Positions 33,570 through 41,811 of a DNA stretch of 64,000 nucleotides are shown piece by piece. This DNA is from Bradyrhizobiaceae bacterium PARB1 (lineage in GTDB: Bacteria > Pseudomonadota > Alphaproteobacteria > Rhizobiales > Xanthobacteraceae). The DNA is taken from positions 124,001 to 188,000 of the forward strand of contig NKIY01000002.1 of assembly GCA_002256345.1 (NCBI GenBank). Direction: 5' to 3'. The first letter of the stretch is position 1, and each line of letters opens with the position of its first letter. Below the pieces are notes generated by a model that was given only the letters and a program-made list of their open reading frames with translations, ran no database searches and was not told the DNA's origin. Made by a program: the position numbers and the translations under genes.

Positions 33570-34958
33570 GTGACAGGCGTTCGAACCGAACATGACTCCT
33601 TTGGCACCATCGCGGTGCCTGCGGATCGCTACTGGGGCGCGCAGACCCAGCGTGCGCTGGAGGTGTTTCAGGTCAGCGACGAGCGCTTTCCGGTCGCGCT
33701 GATCCGCGCCTTCGCCTTGCAGAAGATAGCCGCGCTGCGCGCCAATCTGCAGTTAGGGGCGATCGCGCCCGAGCTTGCTGCGCCGATCGAAACGGCCGCA
33801 CGCGAATTGCAGCAGGGCCGTTTCGACGATCATTTCCCGTTGCCGATCTGGCAGACTGGCTCCGGTACCCAGACCAACATGAACGCCAATGAGGTGATCG
33901 CCAACCGCGCCAACGAAATGCTGGGCCAGCCGCTCGGCACCAAGACGCCGGTGCATCCCAACGATCACGTCAACTGCTCGCAATCGTCCAACGACAGCTT
34001 CCCGACCGTGATGCACGTCGCAACGGCGCTGGAATTGCGCAGGGCCTTGTTGCCGGCGTTACAGATGCTGCGGGATGAACTGCGCGCCAAGGCGGATGCC
34101 TTCGCCGACGTTGTGAAGATCGGCCGCACGCACCTCATGGACGCCGTGCCGATGACCATGGGGCAGGCGTTCGACGCCTTCGCGCGCCAGACCGATCATG
34201 CCATCGACCGCATCGAGGCCGTGTTTCCGCGCCTGCTGATGCTGCCGCAGGGTGGCACCGCTGTCGGCTCCGGTCTCAATGCGCCCGAAGGATTCGATCG
34301 CGTCTTCTGTGAGCAGTTGAACGAACTGACCGCTGTCGCCTTCGTTCCGAACCCGAGCAAGTTCGAAGGCATGGGCGCTCATGACGCGCTGGTCGAAGTC
34401 TCCGGCGCACTCAACGGCCTAGCCGTGACCTTGCTGAAGATCGCCAACGACATCCGATTCCTCGGCTCCGGCCCGCGCTGCGGCTTCGGCGAACTCGTGA
34501 TCCCCCACGACGGGCTGACATCCTCGATCATGCCCGGCAAGCGCAACCCGACCATCGCCGAGATGCTGGCGCAGGTGTGCTTTCAGGTGACGGGCAACAA
34601 TGCCGTCGTAACCGCAGCAGCCGCTTCCGGCAATTTTGAACTCAACGTCGCCAAACCGGTGATCGTCTACAACGTCCTGCAATCGATCCGCATTCTCGCC
34701 GATGGCGTGCGTGTCTTCGCCAGCCGGATGATCCGCGACCTCGATGTCGACCACCGCCAGCTCGCCGCCAATGTCGCGAATGCGCCATTGCTGGCAACCG
34801 CGCTCAATCCGGTGATCGGCTACGACAAGGTGGCGCAGATCACGGCCAAGGCGCTGGACGAGGCCATCACCCCGCGCGAAGCTGCCATGGCGCTGGGCCT
34901 TCTATCGGGTGAGGACTACGATCGTTATGTCGATCCGAAGCGGATGACGGGGGTCTGA
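33570..34958 (+). CDS. fumC: Class II fumarate hydratase (or close paralog)
   Basis: A 462-residue fumarase-superfamily enzyme starting at GTG 33570 (GAGGAG upstream). FumC-type blocks are TQTNMNANEVIANRA, SSNDSFPTVMH, GRTHLMDAVPMTMGQ, SSIMPGKRNPTIAE and NFELNVAKPVIVYN. It should hydrate fumarate to malate in the cytosol without an iron-sulfur cluster. The catalytic loop has KRN where FumC usually has KVN, so a shifted specificity is possible. It follows the symporter by 45 bases and would feed fumarate made by the cluster's lyase into the TCA cycle. Confidence 0.82.
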   Translation: MTGVRTEHDSFGTIAVPADRYWGAQTQRALEVFQVSDERFPVALIRAFALQKIAALRANLQLGAIAPELAAPIETAARELQQGRFDDHFPLPIWQTGSGTQTNMNANEVIANRANEMLGQPLGTKTPVHPNDHVNCSQSSNDSFPTVMHVATALELRRALLPALQMLRDELRAKADAFADVVKIGRTHLMDAVPMTMGQAFDAFARQTDHAIDRIEAVFPRLLMLPQGGTAVGSGLNAPEGFDRVFCEQLNELTAVAFVPNPSKFEGMGAHDALVEVSGALNGLAVTLLKIANDIRFLGSGPRCGFGELVIPHDGLTSSIMPGKRNPTIAEMLAQVCFQVTGNNAVVTAAAASGNFELNVAKPVIVYNVLQSIRILADGVRVFASRMIRDLDVDHRQLAANVANAPLLATALNPVIGYDKVAQITAKALDEAITPREAAMALGLLSGEDYDRYVDPKRMTGV

Positions 34959-34971
34959 CGTTACGCACGCG

Positions 34972-35277
34972 TTACTTGGACGGAGCGGATGGACGGTTGG
35001 TGCCATCCGCTTTGCCTGTGCCTTGAGGGGCTTCCGCGTCAGCGACACACTTGTTGTAATATGTGCGTTGGTCTGCGCCTGATCCGGCCGCACTGCCGGC
35101 GGCGGGATTGCCAGGCACGCGCGGCGGAAACGCCTTCGCTGCGGCGGCGTTACATTTCCGCGCGACCTCAAGCGTGATGGCGTTGACAGTTGTGGGGGTC
35201 GAAGCGGCGGCGATCATCAGCGTCAGAAGGCCGAGCGTTCGCTTTCGCAATGAAAACTGCACGACGTGTTCTCTCAT
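34972..35277 (-). CDS. Secreted hypothetical protein
   Basis: A 101-residue protein with an N-terminal signal peptide (charged start, hydrophobic LGLLTLMIAAA, cleavage near TVNA). The mature part has two cysteines (RKCNAAAAKAFPPR and YYNKCVADAEAP) that could form a disulfide in the periplasm. GTG 35262 is an alternative start with GAGAG upstream. Half of an intergenic repeat (35280-35303) lies just before it. I recognise similar small proteins in Bradyrhizobium relatives. The function is unknown. Confidence 0.65.
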   Translation of the reverse strand: MREHVVQFSLRKRTLGLLTLMIAAASTPTTVNAITLEVARKCNAAAAKAFPPRVPGNPAAGSAAGSGADQRTYYNKCVADAEAPQGTGKADGTNRPSAPSK

Positions 35278-35279
35278 AG

Positions 35280-35303
35280 TGGGTTGAGCGAAGAGATACC
35301 CAT
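35280..35303. repeat. Half-copy of the TGGGTTGAGC repeat
   Basis: TGGGTTGAGCGAAGAGATAC followed by CCAT matches one arm of the palindromic repeat at 41044-41123. The partner arm is missing. It sits between two minus-strand genes, directly in front of the 101-residue secreted protein. Confidence 0.6.
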
Positions 35304-35316
35304 TCTGCTGAAACTA

Positions 35317-36555
35317 TCACCCGCCTTGGCGCAACCGCGCAAGCACCTTCAGTCCGCCATAGCCGTCCGCCGGCAGAAGTCCCGCTTTGGTCTGGAAATC
35401 CCGCACCGCCTGCATCGTGTCGTTGCCGACACGTCCATCGGTGCCGCCGGTGTCGAAGCCTGCGCGGGTGAGGCGGGTTTGCAGTTCCTGCACCTCCGCC
35501 AGCGTGAGGATACGCTCCGATCCCGGGAACGGCTGGATGAAAGGTGGCGCGCCGAGGATGCGGTCGCCGAGATGGCAGATCGCCAGCGCGTAGTTCATCG
35601 ACGGATTGTAGCTGCGTACGGCGTAGAAGCCTTGTCCCAGCAAGAAGCTTGGGCCGCCTTGCACCGGCGTCCAAAGCTTCGCCGTTGCATTCGGCTGCGG
35701 GAATGCCTGTCCATCCGCACGCGCCACGCCGGCTGCGGCCCATGATGCGTAGCTGCGTTTCGCATCGGATGCCGCCGCGCCATCGGGGCGCACCTCATAG
35801 CCCCAATGCTCACCGCGCGGATATTTGCCGCGATTGACGAGGAAGCGCGCGCTGGAGCCGAGCGCATCGTCGGGCTTGCCGAAGGGCGAGACGCGGCCAT
35901 CCTTGTCGTAGTCGATGCCGACATTGAGCCAGACTTCCGGCATCCATTGCGTATGCCCCATGGCGCCGGCCCAGGAGCCGCGCATTTCGTCGGGCGTGCC
36001 CCAGCCGTTCTGCACCACGCGCAGCGCGTTGATGAGTTCGGTTTCCCAATAGCTGCGGCGGCGCGGCTCTTGCCATGCCAGCGCAGCGAGCGAGGGAAAC
36101 ACCGGCCGCATGTGATTGGTCTGCACCAGCGGATCGCCATAGGCGGACTCGACGCCCCACAGCGCCAGCAACGTGCCGCGCTCGACGCCAAAGTCGCGCT
36201 CGATGCGATCGAATAGCGCGCCATTCTTGCGCAGCGCTTCCTTGCCGGCGGTGATGCGCCAGTCGGAGGCGCGGCGGTTCACATATTGCCAGACCTGCTC
36301 GTGAAACTCGGGCTGCTTCTTCATCTTCTGGAACACGGACATATCCGGCTCCAGGCGGCCCATCACGCGGTCATAAGTGGCGGCTGAAATGCCCTTGACC
36401 ATTGCCTTGGCGCGGAAGCCATCGCGCCATGCATCGAAACCGGCAGGCGCGGCGAGGGCGGCTGAGGGCACGGCCAAGAACGCACCGGCGGCAAGGCCCG
36501 ACTGCAATAGCGCGCGGCGCGATAGCTGTGGGACGTGAGAATCGATCTCGGTCAT
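35317..36555 (-). CDS. Lytic murein transglycosylase (MltB-like, SLT_2 + PG-binding)
   Basis: A 412-residue periplasmic peptidoglycan hydrolase. I start at ATG 36555; upstream frame is not conserved. The N-terminus LSRRALLQSGLAAGAFLA looks like a twin-arginine or Sec signal. The SLT_2/MltB domain (about 45-330) has the catalytic Glu in WGVESAYGD and GAMGHTQWMPE. A C-terminal peptidoglycan-binding domain (about 345-405, LTRAGFDTGGTDGRVGNDT) follows. It cleaves the MurNAc-GlcNAc bond with formation of 1,6-anhydro ends. Confidence 0.93.
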   Translation of the reverse strand: MTEIDSHVPQLSRRALLQSGLAAGAFLAVPSAALAAPAGFDAWRDGFRAKAMVKGISAATYDRVMGRLEPDMSVFQKMKKQPEFHEQVWQYVNRRASDWRITAGKEALRKNGALFDRIERDFGVERGTLLALWGVESAYGDPLVQTNHMRPVFPSLAALAWQEPRRRSYWETELINALRVVQNGWGTPDEMRGSWAGAMGHTQWMPEVWLNVGIDYDKDGRVSPFGKPDDALGSSARFLVNRGKYPRGEHWGYEVRPDGAAASDAKRSYASWAAAGVARADGQAFPQPNATAKLWTPVQGGPSFLLGQGFYAVRSYNPSMNYALAICHLGDRILGAPPFIQPFPGSERILTLAEVQELQTRLTRAGFDTGGTDGRVGNDTMQAVRDFQTKAGLLPADGYGGLKVLARLRQGG

Positions 36556-36632
36556 AACGACAGTGTAGCCACATCGGGATCGCCACGGCAGAGACATTGC
36601 GCCGCTGGAACCGTGATGGGCAATCGCGATCG

Positions 36633-37070
36633 TTAGTTGGCCGGCCGAGGGCGTGGCGGACGCTGGCCAAACCGGTTGCTGCCGGTCGATCCGGAAATGA
36701 CGCCTATGGCCAGGAACGCGCCCACAAGCAAGGTCGATGCGTCGATGGAAAACAGCCGTGCTACAAAGGGAAGCGCTAGCACCGTTAGCATCCACCAACC
36801 TGACAAATCGGCGTCATGGAGTCGTTTGACCGATATTGCGATCAGTGGCCAGATCACGATAGTGACCGTCATGGGGATCGGGAGCCAAAGCGCGTGGAAG
36901 AGATCTGCCTTGTCCCAGACCTTTCCGCTCGTGTTGTAGAAAACGATCGCACCCATCACGCGGATCAAAATGCCGCTGACGGCCAGCAGGCCAAAGAAGC
37001 CCAAGCGGAACTCTTGCGCACTGATGCGACCCTGAAGGGACAAGAAGTACCAGCTGAAAACGGATATCAT
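36633..37070 (-). CDS. DUF805 membrane protein
   Basis: A 145-residue protein with four hydrophobic helices. It has the DUF805 hallmarks GRISAQEFRLGF near the N-terminus, SVKRLHDADLSGWWML in the middle and GSTGSNRFGQRPP at the end. It is probably an inner-membrane protein of unknown role. It lies upstream of the transglycosylase on the same strand with 77 bases between, so co-transcription is possible but not shown. Confidence 0.85.
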   Translation of the reverse strand: MISVFSWYFLSLQGRISAQEFRLGFFGLLAVSGILIRVMGAIVFYNTSGKVWDKADLFHALWLPIPMTVTIVIWPLIAISVKRLHDADLSGWWMLTVLALPFVARLFSIDASTLLVGAFLAIGVISGSTGSNRFGQRPPRPRPAN

Positions 37071-37342
37071 CCTGCGATCTCGACATGATGATTATGCCAC
37101 GCCCGGAGACATGATGCTTGCCTGATTCATGCGTCAACCGCGCCCGTTGCGTCGAGTGATACCGTGCCGAACGGGTTCGAAAACTTGTAGCTGGGTTTTA
37201 GAAAAGTTAATTCGATTGCAGACATCGCGACTGCATGCACTGCGCGTTATCGGTTGAGCGCGGGTCCGAATAGGCGGGGTGCCACTTGTCAGACGCGGGG
37301 AAGCCCACCATCAGTTGCTTCCAATCAGACTGGAGAATGACG

Positions 37343-37807
37343 ATGTCGACGAACGTGACCGCGCGCAGCGAGTTTGCCGATTTCCGTGCGCTGGTGCCGG
37401 ATCTGGAGACCAAGATCCGCGCATTGGCCAGTGCAGCCGCTGAAGCGGGGCTCGATAAGGGGATGCTGGAGCTGGTGAAGATCCGGGTCTCCCAGATCAA
37501 TGGCTGCGCGTTCTGCGTCCAGTTTCACATCAATCAGGCCGAAGGTCTTGGCGTCGGATCGGACAAGCTGCATCAGCTCGCGGTCTGGCGCGAGGCGCAG
37601 GTGTTTTCGCCGCGCGAGCGTGTGGCGTTGGCATGGTCGGAAGCGCTGACGCTGCTGCCGCACGGCGTCAGCGACGAGATCTATGCCGAAGCGAGTGTGG
37701 AATTCGATGCGAAAGAGCTGGCCTATCTGTCCTCGGCCATTGCCGGCATCAATGTCTGGAACAGGTTTGGCGTCATGTATCGCTGGACGCCGCCGGCCGC
37801 GAAATAG
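37343..37807 (+). CDS. Carboxymuconolactone decarboxylase / AhpD-like protein
   Basis: A 154-residue alkylhydroperoxidase-like protein. ATG 37343 is chosen because GGAG lies seven bases upstream; ATG 37337 is too close to it. The redox motif CAFC occurs in INGCAFCVQFHINQAE, followed by the helix RERVALAWSEALT typical of the family. With CxxC and a nearby histidine it may act as a peroxidase or thiol-disulfide protein rather than a decarboxylase. It converges with efp, and a shared terminator lies between them. Confidence 0.88.
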   Translation: MSTNVTARSEFADFRALVPDLETKIRALASAAAEAGLDKGMLELVKIRVSQINGCAFCVQFHINQAEGLGVGSDKLHQLAVWREAQVFSPRERVALAWSEALTLLPHGVSDEIYAEASVEFDAKELAYLSSAIAGINVWNRFGVMYRWTPPAAK

Positions 37808-37810
37808 GCG

Positions 37811-37850
37811 CCAAACAAAAAACCCCGGAAGCTTTGAGCTTCCGGGGTTT
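37811..37850. terminator. Bidirectional rho-independent terminator
   Basis: AAACCCCGGAAGCT (37820-37833) and AGCTTCCGGGGTTT (37837-37850) are perfect 14-base arms with a three-base loop. An A-rich tract (37813-37822) precedes and T's follow. It lies between the convergent AhpD-like and efp genes and can serve both. Confidence 0.9.
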
Positions 37851-37871
37851 GATGTGGGGCGGGCCGAGGGA

Positions 37872-38438
37872 TCAGTCCTTGGCGCGCTCGACGTAGGAGC
37901 CGTCTTCGGTCAGCACCACGATGCGGGTGCCGGTGCCCACATGCGGGGGAACCGCGGAGCGGATGCCGTTCGACAGGATCGCCGGCTTGTAGGAGGACGA
38001 GGCGGTCTGGCCCTTGGTCACCGGCTCGGTCTCGACGACTTCGAGGGTGACGCGCTGCGGCAGTACGATGGCGACCGGCACCATGTCGTGCAGCGACAGC
38101 TTCACGACCATGTTTTCCTGCAGGTAAGGTGCCGAATTGCCGATGACATCCGGCGGAACCTGGACCTGGTCGTAGTTTTCCTGGTTCATGAAGTGAAAGC
38201 CGTCGCCATCCTGATACAGGAAGGAGAAATTCTGGTCCTCGATGGTCGCCTTTTCCACCTGGTCGGTGGTCTTGTAGCGCTCCGAGATCTTCACGCCGTC
38301 GCTGATTCGGCGCATTTCGATCTGGGAGACCGGGGTGCCCTTGCCGGGATGGATGTTTTCGGCGGACAGAACGACATAGAGCTTACCTTCTTGCTCGATG
38401 ACGTTGCCCTTGCGAATAGAACTGGCGATGACTCTCAC
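37872..38438 (-). CDS. efp: Translation elongation factor P
   Basis: A 188-residue EF-P that relieves ribosome stalling at polyproline. I start at GTG 38438 ([12 protein letters not shown]), with AGGA upstream; this gives the standard family length, and the much longer open frame is not conserved. The modification loop is HPGKG with Lys33, the residue that EpmA beta-lysylates. The C-terminal S1-like domain ends [15 protein letters not shown]. The genes for both modifying enzymes lie immediately next to it in divergent orientation. Confidence 0.96.
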   Translation of the reverse strand: MRVIASSIRKGNVIEQEGKLYVVLSAENIHPGKGTPVSQIEMRRISDGVKISERYKTTDQVEKATIEDQNFSFLYQDGDGFHFMNQENYDQVQVPPDVIGNSAPYLQENMVVKLSLHDMVPVAIVLPQRVTLEVVETEPVTKGQTASSSYKPAILSNGIRSAVPPHVGTGTRIVVLTEDGSYVERAKD

Positions 38439-38573
38439 AGTGAATTTTCCTGAATTTGTCGGCCGAGGCCGGTTTGGGCACAATTGCCACGCGGCCTGCG
38501 AAGCGATTTCGGGGGGCAACATACTGATTTGCGGTCGGAATGCCAGCGCCTTGCAACCGAAAAAGGTGGCACT

Positions 38574-39620
38574 TTGACCTCCGAAACCGGCCAAATCTCG
38601 CCCTGGTGGAGCCCAAACCGGCACGCTGACCGCCGCGGTTTCCTGGCCGTGCGCGGTGCGATCACACGCGCCGTGCGGGCCTGGTTCGAGGCCGAAGGGT
38701 TTGCTGAGGTGGAAACCGGAGCGCTGACGGTATCGCCGGGCAACGAGACCCATTTGCACGCGCCGCGGGCAGATCTGACCGGTCATGACGGGGAGAAGCG
38801 CGAGCGGTATCTGCGGACATCGCCGGAATTCGCCTGCAAGAAGCTGCTGGCGGCCGGGGAAACGCGGATTTTCGAGCTGGCGCGGGTGTTCAGGGATCGC
38901 GAGCGCGGCGATCGGCATCTGCCGGAATTCACCATGCTCGAATGGTACCGCGCCAATGAGGATTACCAGACGGTGATCCGGGATACGGTCGCGATCATCA
39001 AGCTCGCGGCCGAGACGGCGGGGACGCAGATTTTCGATCTTCGCGGCCACAAAGCGGACGCAAGTTTGCCGCCGGAATTCCTCACGGTCTTCGATGCATT
39101 CGCGCGCTTTTCGGGCGTGAATCTTGCGGCAACCGTGCGGCAGCACGAGGGCGACAGAGCGGCACTCGCCGCTGCGGCGAAGAGCTGTGTGCGGGTTGCA
39201 GAGGACGACACCTGGTCGGATATTTTCAGCAAAATTCTGGTCGAACATGTCGAGCCGCATCTCGGGCAAGGACGAATGACCGTGCTCTATGAGTATCCGA
39301 CACCGGAAGCGGCGCTGGCGCGGACCAAAGCATCTGATCCCCGCGTTGCCGAACGGTTCGAGGTGTATGCATGCGGCGTCGAACTTGCGAACGGCTTTGG
39401 CGAACTCACCGATGCCGATGAACAGCGTCGTCGCTTTGTTGAATCGATGGATGAGAAAGAACGGCGCTATGGCGAGCGCTATCCGATCGACGAGGAATTT
39501 CTTGCGGCGGTCGCGGCCATGCCACCGGCATCGGGCGTGGCGCTTGGTTTCGATCGGCTGGTGATGCTCGCTGCAGGTGCGACGAAGATCGATCAGGTGG
39601 TATGGACGCCGCCGGCATGA
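38574..39620 (+). CDS. epmA: EF-P (R)-beta-lysine ligase
   Basis: A 348-residue class II lysyl-tRNA-synthetase paralog lacking the anticodon domain. It attaches (R)-beta-lysine to EF-P Lys33. Class II motifs are [42 protein letters not shown] (motif 2) and [12 protein letters not shown] (motif 3). I choose TTG 38574 ([12 protein letters not shown]) with AAAAAGGTGG upstream; no ATG fits, so the start is uncertain. The stop overlaps epmB (ATGA) and efp is divergent, making a complete EF-P modification set. Confidence 0.9.
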   Translation: MTSETGQISPWWSPNRHADRRGFLAVRGAITRAVRAWFEAEGFAEVETGALTVSPGNETHLHAPRADLTGHDGEKRERYLRTSPEFACKKLLAAGETRIFELARVFRDRERGDRHLPEFTMLEWYRANEDYQTVIRDTVAIIKLAAETAGTQIFDLRGHKADASLPPEFLTVFDAFARFSGVNLAATVRQHEGDRAALAAAAKSCVRVAEDDTWSDIFSKILVEHVEPHLGQGRMTVLYEYPTPEAALARTKASDPRVAERFEVYACGVELANGFGELTDADEQRRRFVESMDEKERRYGERYPIDEEFLAAVAAMPPASGVALGFDRLVMLAAGATKIDQVVWTPPA

Positions 39621-40717
39621 ATGGTCCCGTCAAAATTCCGACTACGCTGCGACACGCAAGCGAGCTCGTCGCCGAGGGCCTGGCGCCGGAGCAGGCTCTG
39701 GCCGAACTCGAACGCGTGGCTGAGCGCTATGCCGTGGCTGTGACGCCGGCTGTGGCCGAGCTGATCGATCCCAACGATCCTGACGATCCGATCGCGCGGC
39801 AGTACATCCCGGATGCGCGCGAGCTCGATGCGCAGTCCAACGAGCGCGATGATCCCATCGGCGATCACGCGCATGCGCCCGTCGACGGCATCGTGCATCG
39901 CTATCCTGATCGGGTGCTGTTCAAGCTCGTCCATGTCTGCGCGGTCTATTGCCGGTTCTGTTTCCGCCGCGAGATGGTGGGACCGGGCAAGGAGACGGCG
40001 CTGTCGCGCGAGGCCTATGACAAGGCGCTGGGCTATATCCGCGCCCATCACGAAATCTGGGAAGTGGTCCTCACCGGCGGCGATCCGCTGATGCTGTCAC
40101 CACGGCGGCTCCAGGAGATCATGGCCGATCTTGCCGCCATCGATCATGTCAAAATCATTCGCCTGCATACACGCGTGCCGGTGGCCGATCCCGCCCGTGT
40201 GAGTGACGAGATGATTGCGGCATTGTGCGTGAAGGGCGCATCGACCTGGGTCGCGCTGCATGCCAATCATCCACGCGAATTCACCGAAGCCGCGCGTGTT
40301 GCCTGCGCCCGTATGGTCGACAGTGGCATCCCCATGGTCAGCCAGTCCGTGCTGCTGCGCGGCGTCAACGACAATGCGGCGACACTGACCGCGCTAATGC
40401 GCGGCTTCGTCGAAAACCGCATCAAACCCTACTATCTGCATCACGGCGACCTCGCCCCCGGCACCGCGCATCTGCGCACCACCATTGCCGAGGGGCAGGC
40501 GCTGATGCGCGCCCTGCGCGGGAATGTGTCGGGGCTTTGCCAGCCCGATTACGTGCTCGATATTCCCGGCGGCTACGGCAAGGCGCCGATCGGACCGGGT
40601 TATTTGTCAGAGGACGGTGTGACAAATCCCCAGCGGACCGATGCCACGTCATTGGAATCAAGCTATCGTGTGATGGACTATTGCGGTGATGTGCATATCT
40701 ATCCACCGAAGTCGTGA
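39617..40717 (+). CDS. epmB: EF-P lysine 2,3-aminomutase
   Basis: A 366-residue radical-SAM, PLP-dependent aminomutase that makes (R)-beta-lysine from lysine for EpmA. The cluster-binding motif is Cys108-x3-Cys112-x2-Cys115 in [18 protein letters not shown] follows, then the PLP-region segments [15 protein letters not shown] and [16 protein letters not shown] 39617 overlaps the epmA stop by four bases, indicating coupling. Length fits EpmB rather than the longer catabolic KamA enzymes. No EpmC hydroxylase gene is seen here. Confidence 0.92.
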   Translation: MNGPVKIPTTLRHASELVAEGLAPEQALAELERVAERYAVAVTPAVAELIDPNDPDDPIARQYIPDARELDAQSNERDDPIGDHAHAPVDGIVHRYPDRVLFKLVHVCAVYCRFCFRREMVGPGKETALSREAYDKALGYIRAHHEIWEVVLTGGDPLMLSPRRLQEIMADLAAIDHVKIIRLHTRVPVADPARVSDEMIAALCVKGASTWVALHANHPREFTEAARVACARMVDSGIPMVSQSVLLRGVNDNAATLTALMRGFVENRIKPYYLHHGDLAPGTAHLRTTIAEGQALMRALRGNVSGLCQPDYVLDIPGGYGKAPIGPGYLSEDGVTNPQRTDATSLESSYRVMDYCGDVHIYPPKS

Positions 40718-40750
40718 GAAGCGGCTTCCCACGAGATCGGTGTCGGAGAC

Positions 40751-41032
40751 ATGAAAATGAAAACACTGTTCGTGATGACGGCGAGCCTGTTCGTGCTCGG
40801 ACATTCATTGGCGCTGGCGCAGGACTCGCAGCGCAATCTGCCGCCGAAGAGCCTGCGGTCGCAGCCGACGACGCAAACCGGTGCAGGAAACCTGCCGGAA
40901 GCGCCGATCGGCCATCGTCAGCCGCGCCCGTCGGATCTGCCGCCGGAGACCGGCAAGAACGATCCGAGCCAGATCGATGCTCAGGACCGCGCGCTGGATC
41001 GCACGATCAAGAATATCTGCAAGGGCTGCTGA
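40751..41032 (+). CDS. Small secreted hypothetical protein
   Basis: A 93-residue protein with a signal peptide (MKMKTLFVMTASLFVLG...LALAQ) and a Pro-rich, disordered mature region. It ends DRTIKNICKGC, where the terminal CKGC gives two cysteines. GGAG precedes ATG 40751, 33 bases after epmB, so it could be in the same transcript. Similar short exported proteins with a C-terminal cysteine pair occur in Bradyrhizobium relatives. No function is assigned. Confidence 0.7.
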   Translation: MKMKTLFVMTASLFVLGHSLALAQDSQRNLPPKSLRSQPTTQTGAGNLPEAPIGHRQPRPSDLPPETGKNDPSQIDAQDRALDRTIKNICKGC

Positions 41033-41043
41033 GACGCGGAATT

Positions 41044-41123
41044 GTAGGATGGGTTGAGCAAAGCGATACCCATCGCCCCTCGCGCCTGACGTGATGGGTA
41101 TGGCTGCGCTCAACCCATCCTAC
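41044..41123. repeat. Palindromic intergenic repeat, GTAGGATGGG family
   Basis: GTAGGATGGGTTGAGCAAAG at the start pairs with GCTCAACCCATCCTAC at the end, across a centre of about 25 bases. One isolated arm of this family is found at 35280-35303. The element lies between the small secreted protein and the convergent hdeD-like gene. Confidence 0.85.
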
Positions 41124-41127
41124 GGCT

Positions 41128-41703
41128 TTAGGCCTTGTTTCGCGCCGCGAGCGCCATCGCGATCAGCGACGAGCCGCCGATCAACAGATTGATGCCGACC
41201 AGTATGCCGATCGCCCAGGCGGCGGAGCCCGGCAGGCCGGAGATGATGAAGAAGGCGATGAGGATATCCATCAGGCCGGACATGGCGAGCCAACCCCAGC
41301 GCTCGGACAACTCCTTGCGATGCTGGAGCGCGTACATGATGGTGGCGACACCTTCGGCAAGGAAATAGATTCCGACCACCACGGTGAGCGTCAGGGTGCT
41401 TTCCAGCGGCCGGGCGAGCAGCACGACGCCGGCGGCGATGCCGAGCAGCGCCGAGATCAGCGCCCACCAGAAGCCCGGCATCTGACGTGCCCAGAACGTC
41501 ATGGTCAGCGCGGCAACGCCGGAGATCAGGAACATCCAGCCGAGCATCACAGTAACTGCCACGCTGGCAATGGGTGGCAGGACGATGGCGACGAGGCCGA
41601 GGACCACCAGCACGATGCCTTCAATCAGGAAGGCCTTCCAATGGCTGCGCACGGTGTCGCTCATCTTGGACTGCAGGTCGGCAAGATCGGGAGGCAGGGT
41701 CAT
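41128..41703 (-). CDS. HdeD-family membrane protein
   Basis: A 191-residue inner-membrane protein with six hydrophobic helices, containing the DUF308 repeats of HdeD (IVLVVLGLVAIVLPPIAS, and later GIYFLAEGVATIMYALQHR). I start at ATG 41703 (MTLPPDLADLQ); the upstream frame lacks conservation. A TATAAT box is present on the minus strand at 41737-41742. HdeD is linked to acid resistance in enterics. In alphaproteobacteria the role is unproven. Confidence 0.87.
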   Translation of the reverse strand: MTLPPDLADLQSKMSDTVRSHWKAFLIEGIVLVVLGLVAIVLPPIASVAVTVMLGWMFLISGVAALTMTFWARQMPGFWWALISALLGIAAGVVLLARPLESTLTLTVVVGIYFLAEGVATIMYALQHRKELSERWGWLAMSGLMDILIAFFIISGLPGSAAWAIGILVGINLLIGGSSLIAMALAARNKA

Positions 41704-41811
41704 GGGATGGTATCCTGATTTGTCGGATAGGGACTCATTATAGCCACGAGACGGCCCGGACGCGAATGCGGTCCGGCCCCCTGTCAGGATCGCCGACAAT
41801 TTTATGGAATG

